Assembly: GCA_027486675.1 (NCBI GenBank)
Contig: JAIXOQ010000027.1
Location: forward strand, 1-64,000
Reading direction: 5' to 3'
DNA: 64,000 nucleotides
Origin: Pseudomonadota bacterium
Lineage (GTDB): Bacteria > Bdellovibrionota > UBA1018 > CAIMNF01
Positions 35,270-43,800 of this stretch are shown one piece after another. A program made the translations under genes and the position numbers. The stretch's first letter is position 1, and every line of letters starts with the position of its first letter. Below the pieces are notes generated by a model. It did not search any database. It was not told the origin of the DNA and was given only the letters and a program-made list of their open reading frames with translations.

Positions 35270-35728
35270 ATGGACCGAAGAAAATCTTTGTTGCTGATTG
35301 ACGGTGGACTCATCAGTGCTGCCAATTTCGGAATCTGCGCCGAGGTAGATGAGCCGGTTTTGGCCCTCACTGTGAACTATGGGCAATCCTCTTTCTCGGC
35401 CGAGCTGATAGCTGCAAAAGAACTTGCGGGCAAGTTCCAAGTGGCTCATGAGGTTTTGGAACTCCCATGGATGAAGGGCGCTGGACAGTCTGCAAATCGG
35501 AATGGAGTTCTCATTCAAGCGGCCGCAGCACTGGCAGCATCGCGTGGGATTATGCAGGTCGTTTTTGGGTTTACGGTAGATCAAGCCGAAGAACATCCCG
35601 ATCTTTCGGCTCAGTACTTAAACGTCTGTAATCTTTCCTTGCGCTATTCAACTCAGGGTAAAATTAAAGTTGTGTCTTACACAGAGATGATGAAAAAAAG
35701 CGACCTGCTCCCGTGGAAGGCCAAATGA
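35270..35728 (+). CDS. QueC-like protein with eroded PP-loop
   Basis: 152 residues, against about 220-230 for QueC. The framework is QueC-like: ALTVNYGQSSFSAELIAAKELA (32-53), NRNGVLIQAAAALAASRG (77-93), VVFGFTVDQAEEHPDLS (97-113) and a tail resembling tPLxxLtKxE. But the ATP-pyrophosphatase loop SGGxDS reads DGGLISA (11-17), the substrate loop YPDCR reads HPDLS, and the four C-terminal zinc cysteines are absent because the protein ends early. It therefore cannot make 7-cyano-7-deazaguanine by the known mechanism. It is coupled to hisC by an ATGA overlap. A pseudoenzyme or a new activity are both open. Confidence 0.75.
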   Translation: MDRRKSLLLIDGGLISAANFGICAEVDEPVLALTVNYGQSSFSAELIAAKELAGKFQVAHEVLELPWMKGAGQSANRNGVLIQAAAALAASRGIMQVVFGFTVDQAEEHPDLSAQYLNVCNLSLRYSTQGKIKVVSYTEMMKKSDLLPWKAK

Positions 35729-36855
35729 CAGCATTGAATGTTCCACCTTTCATTCGGGAATTGCGTCCTTATGTCGCGGGCAAGTCGATTGAAGAGACCA
35801 TCCGTGAATACGGACTGAAAAAAGTAGTGAAACTCGCATCCAATGAAAATCCGCTCGGCCCAAGCCCCAAGGCAGTCGCTGCAATGCGAAAGGCGATGCG
35901 CTCGCTCGCACTCTATCCAGATCCTATGGGTTATCGTTTGCGCCATGCGATAGCGAAAAAAGAAGGTGTCGCATTTGAGGAGATCGTTTTAGGAAATGGC
36001 TCGAACGAAATCATGGAGCTTTCCTTTCATGCGCTCTCCGTGCCGGGCGATCGTATGGTGGCAGGTGTAGGAGTTTTTGCGGCCTTTCCGATCAGTGCCA
36101 AAATTCATGGAATCGAAACCACTTTTGTACCTATGACCGCTGATTGTCGGTTTGATCTGCCCGCGATGCTTCAAGCGGTCAAAGCTGATCCTAAGGTCAA
36201 ATGGGTGGCTCTTCCGAATCCGAATAATCCTACCGGAACTTACAATGTTGACTCAGAGCTGCTTCCCTTTTTGACAGAGGTTTCAAAGATTAGGGCGGGT
36301 TCGGTGCAGGTTTTCTTGGACTACGCTTACTGGGAGTATGTGACCAACAAAGAAATGTCCGATCCCGTCTTGTGGTTTAAGAAATTTCCTAACGTGATTG
36401 TTCTTAAAACATTTTCAAAAATCTATGGCCTTGGCGGCCTTCGCTTAGGATATGGGATCATTCACACGGAACTTTCGCAGTATGTGCAGAAGGTCAGACT
36501 GCCTTTTAACGTGTCTTCCCTTGCTCTTGAGGGCGGGTTAGCGGCGCTGACCGACCGGAACTTTGTAAAACGTACGCTCGCTCTGAATTCCATCGGGATG
36601 AAGCAGATGGCGAAAGCGCTTCAAACTCTTGGTCTTTCCTTTCTTCCTTCTCAAGGGAACTTCTTTCTTGTGGATGTGCAAAAGCGGAGCGGCCTCTCGG
36701 GTCAAGACTTTTTCACGCGCTGCTTAAAGAAGGGACTGATCGTGCGCCCTGTCACGAACTACGGTTTGCCGGAATACATCCGAATCACCATAGGTACGGC
36801 AGCACAGAATCGATTTGCCATAAGAGTGATGAAGCAGGTTTTAAATGAGCAATAA
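35725..36855 (+). CDS. hisC: Histidinol-phosphate aminotransferase
   Basis: 376 residues from the ATG at 35725, which overlaps the previous stop. It is a fold-type I PLP enzyme: LASNENPLGPSPKAV at the start, PNPNNPTGTY in the middle and the Schiff-base lysine in LKTFSKIYGLGGLRLGY. It converts imidazole acetol phosphate and glutamate to histidinol phosphate, and some members also use aromatic amino acids. No other his biosynthesis gene is in the window, so the aromatic role is possible. The last 11 bp overlap cmk. Confidence 0.9.
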   Translation: MTALNVPPFIRELRPYVAGKSIEETIREYGLKKVVKLASNENPLGPSPKAVAAMRKAMRSLALYPDPMGYRLRHAIAKKEGVAFEEIVLGNGSNEIMELSFHALSVPGDRMVAGVGVFAAFPISAKIHGIETTFVPMTADCRFDLPAMLQAVKADPKVKWVALPNPNNPTGTYNVDSELLPFLTEVSKIRAGSVQVFLDYAYWEYVTNKEMSDPVLWFKKFPNVIVLKTFSKIYGLGGLRLGYGIIHTELSQYVQKVRLPFNVSSLALEGGLAALTDRNFVKRTLALNSIGMKQMAKALQTLGLSFLPSQGNFFLVDVQKRSGLSGQDFFTRCLKKGLIVRPVTNYGLPEYIRITIGTAAQNRFAIRVMKQVLNEQ

Positions 36856-37564
36856 GACTGAGAAGAAAGAATGGATCGTTGCTGTAGATGGCCCGGCAGG
36901 AACCGGGAAGAGTTCAGTTACCAAACGGTTAGCGGATGAACTTGGATTGCAACATATTGATACGGGAGCACTCTACCGTGGGATTGCCATCCGCTGTGCA
37001 GATGCTGGCATTACGGTCGATTTTTCCTCTGACGAAATTCCAAAGATTTCTGAGATCGCACGGGGAACCGAACTCGCATTTAAGCGTATGCCTAAACTGA
37101 ACCCAAAGAATCGCCTCTTTGTGAGCGGTGTAGACGTAACTTCTTTGATTCGCACCCCCGAGATCAGTCTGTTGGCGTCGAAGGTTTCAGCTATCCCAGA
37201 AGTGCGTGCCGCACTTTTTGATCTGCAGCAAAGTCTGGGGCGCAGCGAGCCGTCGATCTTAGAGGGTCGAGATATCGGTACCGTGATTTTTCCGGACGCA
37301 CAGGTGAAGTTCTTTTTGACTGCTGATCTGGATGAACGTGCTAAACGACGCTTGTCGGAACTCGAAGCGCAGGGTGCCGATGCGCCATCCTTTGAGGAGC
37401 TCAGGGAACAGATTCGCATGCGCGATGATGGGGATTCATCCCGGGCAATTGCGCCCCTAAAGCGAGCTGCAGATGCGATTGAAATCGACACGACACATCT
37501 GACATTAGATCAAGTGGTTGCCCGTATGGCCGCTCTCATCCGTAAAAAAATGGGAACTTTGTGA
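36845..37564 (+). CDS. cmk: Cytidylate kinase
   Basis: 239 residues. The P-loop GPAGTGKSSVTKRLADELG is at about 17-35, then IDTGALYRGIAIR; EGRDIGTVIFPDAQVKFFLTA and the LID helix ERAKRRLSEL follow. This is the bacterial CMP kinase (CMP/dCMP to CDP). The hisC-cmk adjacency recalls the aroA-cmk linkage found elsewhere. Its stop overlaps the GTG start of the glycosyltransferase gene. CMP recycling is also needed by the phosphatidyltransferase operon earlier in the window, but no direct link is shown. Confidence 0.95.
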   Translation: MSNKTEKKEWIVAVDGPAGTGKSSVTKRLADELGLQHIDTGALYRGIAIRCADAGITVDFSSDEIPKISEIARGTELAFKRMPKLNPKNRLFVSGVDVTSLIRTPEISLLASKVSAIPEVRAALFDLQQSLGRSEPSILEGRDIGTVIFPDAQVKFFLTADLDERAKRRLSELEAQGADAPSFEELREQIRMRDDGDSSRAIAPLKRAADAIEIDTTHLTLDQVVARMAALIRKKMGTL

Positions 37565-38571
37565 TTGAGGTAGTCAGACATCAGCGCGTTCTTATCACCC
37601 GCACGGATCGCCTGGGCGATGTGCTTTTATCGATTCCGGCCCTCCTTGCCGTAGCGGATTCGCTGCCTTCTACGCTTGTTGGCTTCTTAGTGCGTCAGGA
37701 GTGGATGCCTTTGTTGCATCTTCGGCCATCGATCACGCTCATTCCTTATGACCCTGAAGGACGACATCGAGGTCCGATTGGATTTGCGCGCCTGGTTCAC
37801 GACATACGAAGCTTTCGTCCCGAAACCTCAGTATCTTTAGTGCACCAGACACAAGTCGGAGCGGCACTTCTAGCCGCTCAGGTTCCGATTCGAATTGGGC
37901 CCTACAGTAAGGCCTCCAGTTTCATTTTGTACAATGCGGGTGTCCGCCAAAAACGGAGTCGGGTGCGAAAGCATGAGGCAGAATATAATTTAGACTTAGT
38001 GGAATATGTCCCTGGTATCGATCGCAGTAACGCCAAGCTTGAAGTCTCTGTGAGTGAAAAGGCGAATGCTGAAGCAGATGTTTTACTCCAGAGTGTAGGC
38101 TTCAGACGGAAGGCTTACGTCGTGCTTCACTTGGGATCTCGCGGGTCTTCCCAGTATTTGGATGTGGAGCAGCTGGTTCTACTCTTAAAACAAACGGTAT
38201 TTGCTGGCTATAAAGTGATTACGACTGGAGCTGCCGTAGATTCCGGTTTGCTCAAAGAGTTGCGATCTCGGTTTGACCAAAGCGGATCGATTTGGTGGCA
38301 GGGAATCGAACAGCCCGTGTCACTCGAATTACTGGCTTCCGTGATCGGGGGAGCCTCAGCACTGGTTGCTCATTCAACCGGCCCTCTTCATCTGGCCTCA
38401 GCCCTCAAGGTACCGACATTTGGTGTCTTTCCGTCTGAGGCAGTTTTAAGTCCAGCCCGTTGGGGTGCATTGGGTCCACTCGCTCGGAATTGGCAGCCAA
38501 AAAAAGGCGGTCATTTGAAGGATTTTCGTCCTGAAGCCGTCATGGAATTTTTAAAGGAGTTCGTGAAATGA
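37561..38571 (+). CDS. Heptosyltransferase, glycosyltransferase family 9
   Basis: 336 residues from a GTG start overlapping the cmk stop. The GT9 N-terminal motif is ITRTDRLGDVLLSIPALLAV, and the C-terminal nucleotide-sugar motif is STGPLHLASALKVPTFGVF. These enzymes transfer heptose from ADP-heptose to the LPS inner core at the cytoplasmic membrane. WaaC and WaaF cannot be told apart by eye. Directly followed (ATGA overlap) by the heptose-7-phosphate kinase gene, which supports an LPS-core role. Confidence 0.9.
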   Translation: MIEVVRHQRVLITRTDRLGDVLLSIPALLAVADSLPSTLVGFLVRQEWMPLLHLRPSITLIPYDPEGRHRGPIGFARLVHDIRSFRPETSVSLVHQTQVGAALLAAQVPIRIGPYSKASSFILYNAGVRQKRSRVRKHEAEYNLDLVEYVPGIDRSNAKLEVSVSEKANAEADVLLQSVGFRRKAYVVLHLGSRGSSQYLDVEQLVLLLKQTVFAGYKVITTGAAVDSGLLKELRSRFDQSGSIWWQGIEQPVSLELLASVIGGASALVAHSTGPLHLASALKVPTFGVFPSEAVLSPARWGALGPLARNWQPKKGGHLKDFRPEAVMEFLKEFVK

Positions 38572-39578
38572 AAATGAAAGAAGCAAAGCTTGTAGAATAC
38601 CTCCACGGTTTTCATCAGACAAAGGTAGGTGTTTTAGGGGATGTGGGCATTGATCGTTACACATGGGGCAGTGTTGAGCGCATCAGCCCCGAGGCTCCTG
38701 TGCCTATCGTCCGAGTGGATCGTGAAACCTTAAAGCTTGGACTTGCCGCAAACGTCGCGGAAAACGTCACAGCCTTAGGCGGGCAACCAGAAATTGTGGG
38801 CGTGATTGGGGAAGACTCCGATGCCCGCGATTTGAGAGCGATGTTAAAAGAGAGTCACATTAACCCAGCCCGATTAGTTGTGGATAAAACCAGGCGCACC
38901 ATCCTGAAAGAAAGGATCGTCGCAGAAACGCAGCAGTTGCTTCGAGTTGACTTTGAAGATCTGCATCCCATGAACGCACGCGTACGGAGTCTGGTTAAAA
39001 CACAAGTCACTCAAGCTTTTAAAGAAGTCGACGCAATCATCATTGAAGATTATGCAAAAGGACTGCTGGATCGCGACCTGATCGCGCATGTGATCTCCAT
39101 CGGGAAAAAGCGTGGAGTACCTGTGCTCGTGGATCCACACATGAAGACCAAATTGGAAGTATACAAGGGAGTGACACTGCTGACTCCAAACAAGAAGGAA
39201 GCTGAAGCGATCAGCGGGATCAGAATTGTGGATTCAAAAAGCCTCAATCAGTGTGCATCTGCCATCTTAAAGGCAACCGACGCGGCTTATGTGGTCATCA
39301 CTTTAGGGAAAGATGGAATGGCCATTTTTAGAAATGGCGTGGCTGCTCCGATCCTCATCCCTACTTTTGCGCAAGAGGTGTACGACGTTTCTGGGGCAGG
39401 TGACACAGTGATCGCTGCACTCGCACTTTCCCTTGCATCCCAGGTGCCGATTGCTGATGCAGGGCTTATTTCAAATTTAGCTGCAGGCGTTGAGGTCGGG
39501 AAACGAGGTACAGCAACAGTATCGCGTGATGAAATTCTGCAGGCTTACGCGCGCATCCGAATCACTGGGCGCGCATAG
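38568..39578 (+). CDS. hldA: D-beta-D-heptose 7-phosphate kinase
   Basis: 336 residues with AAAGGAG about 9 nt before the ATG. It is a PfkB/ribokinase-fold kinase: LGDVGIDRYTWGSVERISPEAPVPIV is specific to RfaE domain I (HldE kinase part), and DVSGAGDTVIAALALSLA holds the catalytic aspartate. It phosphorylates heptose-7-phosphate at C1 in ADP-heptose synthesis. The adenylyltransferase half of HldE is not fused here, so a separate hldC is expected elsewhere. The last 34 bp overlap the convergent MFS gene. Confidence 0.92.
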   Translation: MKMKEAKLVEYLHGFHQTKVGVLGDVGIDRYTWGSVERISPEAPVPIVRVDRETLKLGLAANVAENVTALGGQPEIVGVIGEDSDARDLRAMLKESHINPARLVVDKTRRTILKERIVAETQQLLRVDFEDLHPMNARVRSLVKTQVTQAFKEVDAIIIEDYAKGLLDRDLIAHVISIGKKRGVPVLVDPHMKTKLEVYKGVTLLTPNKKEAEAISGIRIVDSKSLNQCASAILKATDAAYVVITLGKDGMAIFRNGVAAPILIPTFAQEVYDVSGAGDTVIAALALSLASQVPIADAGLISNLAAGVEVGKRGTATVSRDEILQAYARIRITGRA

Positions 39579-40735
39579 ACCCAGATCATCAGCAAGGTCA
39601 GAGCCCCCCACAAGAAAGGGGCATGAATATTAAACGCAAAGAGGCTGAGACCAGAGAATGGTCCTAGGATTCGGGCAAGGCTTGAGAAACCTTGGGACAG
39701 CCCAAGAACTTCGCCCTGACGTTCGGCGGGCGCACTCTTTGAGATCCATGCGTTCAGTGAGGGATTGAGTAGGCCGGATCCCACTGCTAGCGGAATCGCT
39801 AAAAGAAAGAGGGAGCCGTAACTGGGGGCGAAGCTAAACCCAATCATCGCCCCGGCTTGTACCAATAGCCCAATATAGATCAGGCGCTTTTCACCAAATT
39901 TCGGGACAAGTCTACGAATGAGCCCTCCTTGAATGAATGCGCCCAAGAGGCCAGACCACATCAGGATCAGGCCCGTTTTATACGCTGCATCTTCAATAGG
40001 GAGTTCAAAATGAGTCTGAAGGAAGAGGGAGAAGACCTGCTCTAAATTTGAAAACGCATAGGTAGCGACAAAGAAAATGAGGATAGGAAGAAAGGCTGCG
40101 GTGTATCTGAGTTGGCGAATCAGGGTGGGAGACAGGGTCTTTTTCACCCTGGTTTTACGAGCTTTTTCTCTGAGCTCGAGTGGGAGTGATTCCTTGAGGC
40201 GAACGCAAGCAAGAATAAGATTTAAGAAACACAAAGTCGCAGCAATCACGCCCGGCGCCCAAAGCCCGATGCGGGCTCCGGTGATCCCACCAATCGGTGG
40301 TCCGATGGTGAAGCCGATGCCAAACGCTGCACCGAGCAAGCCCATGCCTTTCGCGCGTTCCTTTTCTGAGGTGATATCGGCGATATAGGCCTGAGCTGTA
40401 GAAATGTTAGCCGCGAATATTCCCCCAAGTGCGCGGGAAATAATGAGGCTTTCGACCGATCCTGCAGCTGCAAACCAAAGGTAAGTCACCACTGATCCTG
40501 CGAGTGACATGAGAAGTATAGGGCGGCGTCCGTAGAGGTCTGAAAGGCGACCCCAAAAGCCAGCAAAGAGGAACTGCATCAGGGAGTAAACGGAGCCTAG
40601 GATCGCAAGCTGTAGACCAGATGCCCCAAAATGTCGGCCATAGATTCCGACGAGTGGGATGATCATTCCAAAGCCCACGAGGTCAATAAAGACTGTAGTG
40701 AAGATGACGGTGAGGGATGCGCGCTTAAATGACAT
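39545..40735 (-). CDS. MFS efflux transporter (TetA/DHA1-like)
   Basis: 396 residues with 12 predicted helices. The N-terminus VFIDLVGFGMIIPLVGIYG and the loop GRLSDLYGRRPILLMSL are typical of the DHA1 drug:proton antiporters of the TetA group, and the middle has GFTIGPPIGG (motif C). Substrate unknown. The gene is oriented against the LPS genes and shares 34 bp with hldA at its 3' end. It is divergent from srkA, with 67 bp between starts. Confidence 0.85.
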   Translation of the reverse strand: MSFKRASLTVIFTTVFIDLVGFGMIIPLVGIYGRHFGASGLQLAILGSVYSLMQFLFAGFWGRLSDLYGRRPILLMSLAGSVVTYLWFAAAGSVESLIISRALGGIFAANISTAQAYIADITSEKERAKGMGLLGAAFGIGFTIGPPIGGITGARIGLWAPGVIAATLCFLNLILACVRLKESLPLELREKARKTRVKKTLSPTLIRQLRYTAAFLPILIFFVATYAFSNLEQVFSLFLQTHFELPIEDAAYKTGLILMWSGLLGAFIQGGLIRRLVPKFGEKRLIYIGLLVQAGAMIGFSFAPSYGSLFLLAIPLAVGSGLLNPSLNAWISKSAPAERQGEVLGLSQGFSSLARILGPFSGLSLFAFNIHAPFLWGALTLLMIWVYARPVIRMRA

Positions 40736-40802
40736 TTCGAGCTCAAGTCTAACACTAGGTCTTCTGGTTTAGTGTTCGCCAGAAAGGGCGTAGTATCGGT
40801 TT

Positions 40803-41762
40803 GTGAGCAGCTTTTGGGGCGACCAGCCAACGACCTTCTTTTATAGCCTGACCCCGGATGCCGCACTGACTGCGCTTGAGCAGTGTGGATTTGTTCCAAC
40901 GGGACTATGTATCCCGCTTGCGAGCTATGAAAATCGTGTCTATGAAATGGAGTTTGAGAACCCGGATGGTACGCGGTCCAGGAAGGTGGCGAAGTTCTAT
41001 CGCCCCGGCCGTTGGTCATCGGATCAAATCTTAGATGAGCATGATTTCCTAAAAGATCTAGTGGATGGGGATGTTCCCGTGATTGCGCCAGAGGTTCTCA
41101 TGGACGATGCCACGCTTGCGCAGACCGATGCAGGGATCTACTACGCGCTTTTTCCTAAAAAAGGCGGGCGCGCGCCGGAGGATTTGTCTGCTGAGGATTT
41201 GATGCGGGTTGGCCGAAATATTGGGCGCTTGCACGGGGTTGGACGACAGTTTTTAGCCGAGCATCGCTTGAAATTGAATGCCGAAGTCTTTGGACGTGGG
41301 GCGCTTCAAATTATTTATGAATCAGGCCGTGTTCCTGAAGAGATCCGCGAACGACTGAAGGCTGTTTCCTTGCGCCTGATTGAAGAAGCGGACGTGCGCT
41401 TAAAGGGGCAGCCCTTTCAAAGAATTCACGGGGATTGTCATGCAGGTAATATTTTGTGGCGGCCGGACGGGCTGCTGTTTGTAGATTTCGATGACATGGC
41501 GATGGGTCCGCCCGTGCAGGATTTATGGTTGTTGCTTCGGGATGATGAAGACTGGAAAGCATTAGTGGAGGGGTACACGGAGTTCAGCCCATTGCCTGAA
41601 GGATCAAAAGCAGCAATTCCATCTTTGCGTGCTCTACGTTTGATGCATTACGCTGCGTGGTTGACTAAACGTTATGAGGACCCCGCCTTTCAAAAGGCAT
41701 TTCCGCAATTTGATCATCCGAAATATTGGTTCGATTTACTCAATGACCTGGAGGCCATTTGA
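40803..41762 (+). CDS. srkA: Stress response kinase A (YihE/RdoA-like)
   Basis: 319 residues from a GTG start. It belongs to the aminoglycoside-phosphotransferase-like kinases. N-terminal YENRVYEMEF and KFYRPGRWSSDQILDEHDF are characteristic of SrkA; the catalytic loop is IHGDCHAGNIL and the metal motif FVDFDDMAMGPPVQD. E. coli SrkA is a Ser/Thr kinase that counters the MazEF-linked stress death pathway. It is coupled by a TTGA overlap to a ferredoxin gene, which has an unexplained but tight linkage. Confidence 0.93.
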   Translation: MSSFWGDQPTTFFYSLTPDAALTALEQCGFVPTGLCIPLASYENRVYEMEFENPDGTRSRKVAKFYRPGRWSSDQILDEHDFLKDLVDGDVPVIAPEVLMDDATLAQTDAGIYYALFPKKGGRAPEDLSAEDLMRVGRNIGRLHGVGRQFLAEHRLKLNAEVFGRGALQIIYESGRVPEEIRERLKAVSLRLIEEADVRLKGQPFQRIHGDCHAGNILWRPDGLLFVDFDDMAMGPPVQDLWLLLRDDEDWKALVEGYTEFSPLPEGSKAAIPSLRALRLMHYAAWLTKRYEDPAFQKAFPQFDHPKYWFDLLNDLEAI

Positions 41763-42049
41763 AGGCGCATTTATTTGTATGTACCTACACGCGTGAAAGC
41801 GGTGAATCCTGTGGCGCAAAAGGATCCTTTGGTTTGGTGGATCGATTGAAGGCGCGACTGAAGGGACGATTCGCAAAGGATCAAGTGCGCGTGAACCGCA
41901 GTGGATGTTTGGGTCAGTGTGAGAAAGGAATCGCGACCGTGCTTTATCCGGAAGGAAAGTGGCGCGTTGATGTGCAGGCGGCAGGAGCGCGGAGCGCCCA
42001 GGATGAGGATGAACTGGTTGCAGATATTGAGCAGGCGCTCGGGGAGTAA
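41759..42049 (+). CDS. Thioredoxin-like [2Fe-2S] ferredoxin
   Basis: 96 residues from a TTG start overlapping the srkA stop. Four cysteines follow the thioredoxin-like ferredoxin plan: Cys8 and Cys18 in VCTYTRESGESCG, then SGCLGQCEKG (C-x3-C). These proteins have a thioredoxin fold and bind a [2Fe-2S] cluster, as in Aquifex ferredoxin and NuoE-like proteins. The electron partner is unknown. It is followed 7 bp later by tspO. Confidence 0.9.
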   Translation: MKAHLFVCTYTRESGESCGAKGSFGLVDRLKARLKGRFAKDQVRVNRSGCLGQCEKGIATVLYPEGKWRVDVQAAGARSAQDEDELVADIEQALGE

Positions 42050-42056
42050 TGTGCAG

Positions 42057-42571
42057 ATGAATACTCGCAAAGCATTCCACTGGTGGTATGCCGTCCTCAT
42101 TTTTATTTTAGCGAACCTTGCGAGCGCTATTCCCGTGGGCTTCGGTGGAGACTTCGCTTTTTTTGACAGTTTCCTGAAGCCTTCGGTTGCACCTCCGGGT
42201 TGGGCATTCGCACCGGTCTGGTTAATCCTCAATGTCACTTCTCTCATCGCGATGTATCGGATCGCTAACTCCGGCCCACAATCTCGACACCGAACCATTT
42301 TCCTAGTGTCAGAGGGGCTGGGGTGGGTCCTATTTGCATCCTTTGCGACTTTGTATTTCCTCCTGCGCAGCCCCATTTTAGGCGCGATCGATACTGTGAC
42401 CGGGCTTTTGGTTGGTCTTGTGAGTTTGGTTTACGCGATACGCATGGATCGACAAGCTGCTGGCTACATTTTGCTTCGGTGTTGTGGCTTGCGCTTGCGA
42501 GTTACGTATCGGTCTATATGGCCATCTATAACGCAGATCCATTCCTGGGTACGTCAGCGATGCTGCGTTAA
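42057..42571 (+). pseudogene. tspO: TspO/MBR protein, broken by a one-base frameshift
   Basis: A TspO/MBR (peripheral benzodiazepine receptor) gene starting at the ATG 42057, about 10 nt after GGGGAG. The N-terminal part (WWYAVLIFILANLASA, then KPSVAPPGWAFAPVW) is in one frame to about base 42475. The last helix, FASVLWLALASYVSVYMAIYNADPF, is in the -1 frame and ends at 42571. Reading an extra T in the run ACATTTTGC near 42466-42475 would restore one ORF of about 170 codons. In the given sequence the first frame runs on into unrelated residues. This is either a real inactivating deletion or a sequencing error. TspO binds tetrapyrroles and lipids in the membrane. Confidence 0.82.
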
Positions 42572-43590
42572 GGTACCGCCAATCCCAAGTCGAGTGCCGC
42601 TTTTAAGTTATGCGCCCGACACAAATGGCGGAGGTTTGTGAGGGCTGTTTTTCCGCCGTGGGCGAGGGGGATAATGTGATCGAGCTGCAAATGAGCACGA
42701 GAGGGGCAGCGGGTATGGGTGATTGGCGAAAGATACTCGCATCGGCCTCCAGACCTAGCGTGGATCTGGCGTTTGAAGAGGAGCGGGATGAAGCGCGATG
42801 TGGAAGAAGTTTTTCCGGCCAGCCGGGTTTTTGAGGATTGGGTTGGTGCCTCGGGTGCAGCAGTATTCGGCTCGGCTTCGAGGATACTGGAGTTTTTGGT
42901 GTCTGTTTTAGATTCCGAATGTCTTGAGTCCATCTTCCCTAAAGCCCGCTCCTTCTTTTCAATGAGAACCTTTAACCCCTCAGTCAAAAGCTCGGCGGTG
43001 GATTCCGTTCTCACCAGTTCGCGTGCACGGTTAAGTATTTTCATTCCTTCATCATCTAAGAAAAACTTCACTTCGGTGTGAGTGAGCGTTGCAACCCGCG
43101 TAGATTCTTTGAGCTTAGGCTGTTCTGGCGCTGATGACTTTGAGAGTAAGATCTTCTCGGTCTCTCTTTTGGATTTACCTGCAATCGCAGTGAGTAGATC
43201 GTTCTGCTGGCTTGGGCACAGCTCATTCCCGATTGCCTTTTCTTCTCTTAAGAATCGCTGCACCTGAGTCGCCCCAGTTAGCGTCAGATTTCCCGATTCA
43301 ATAAGCTGTTTTGCTTTTTCATTTTGTCGAGTCAAACGCATCGCTGAGATCCGTTCGTAAGCTGAGGATTCTGAATATCCTAGTTCCTTTCTTACGTATT
43401 CAAAAAGACTTGGATACGACAGAAGTGCATATGCTTTCCTTCGGTCTACTTCTTCTAAATGTGCAACCAAGGTTGCAGTCGCGCGCTGTTCAATGCGTGA
43501 CAATGCTAATGTCGCGTGTAGGAGTTCTAGATCGTTCAGAGGAGGAAGTTCAGAATTGTGGCTGATGTTGGCCAGGTTTTGATTCATCAT
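42568..43590 (-). CDS. HNH endonuclease domain protein (DUF222-like)
   Basis: 340 residues. The N-terminal 230 residues are helical and basic (SLFEYVRKELGYSESSAYERI, then HTEVKFFLDDEGMKILNRARELV). A proline/serine/threonine-rich linker at about 215-262 leads to a C-terminal HNH nuclease motif: CEYLSPITHTRC, LQLDHIIPLAHGG, then NLRHLCRAHN. Such DUF222-HNH proteins occur in several copies in many genomes, notably Bdellovibrio, and are probably mobile. The stop overlaps the tspO stop (TTAA). The leader (43591-43800) has a weak 5-bp hairpin at 43614-43629 and no gene. Confidence 0.85.
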   Translation of the reverse strand: MMNQNLANISHNSELPPLNDLELLHATLALSRIEQRATATLVAHLEEVDRRKAYALLSYPSLFEYVRKELGYSESSAYERISAMRLTRQNEKAKQLIESGNLTLTGATQVQRFLREEKAIGNELCPSQQNDLLTAIAGKSKRETEKILLSKSSAPEQPKLKESTRVATLTHTEVKFFLDDEGMKILNRARELVRTESTAELLTEGLKVLIEKKERALGKMDSRHSESKTDTKNSSILEAEPNTAAPEAPTQSSKTRLAGKTSSTSRFIPLLFKRQIHARSGGRCEYLSPITHTRCPSRAHLQLDHIIPLAHGGKTALTNLRHLCRAHNLKAALDLGLAVP

Positions 43591-43800
43591 TTAAGAATGA
43601 TAACCCCATGTTTTTGGGGCGCTGAGTTGCCGACACAAGCACCTCAAAACGGATTTTTGATTTCGAAAGACAATCGTCGAAAGATCACTCAGCCCAAAGA
43701 CTTATGCGCTTTTACAATTGAAGTCTACCCAAGCATAAGGAGAACAAAAAAGCTGTCGTCCCAAGAGCGGTCAAGAGAAAGTTTTTAGAAAAGTCTCAGC

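Noticed and set aside
42466..42475. Programmed -1 frameshift in tspO
   Set aside because: The codons in frame are TAC ATT TTG, which do not form an X-XXY-YYZ slippery site, and no downstream stem is obvious.
41901..42641. One long ORF read as a 246-residue TspO fusion
   Set aside because: Its start lies inside the ferredoxin gene in another frame, and its last 50 residues are out of frame with the TspO helix; it is a by-product of the frameshift.
43558..43788. A 76-codon forward ORF across the HNH gene start
   Set aside because: It overlaps the 5' end of a well-supported gene, has no Shine-Dalgarno sequence and the residues look random.
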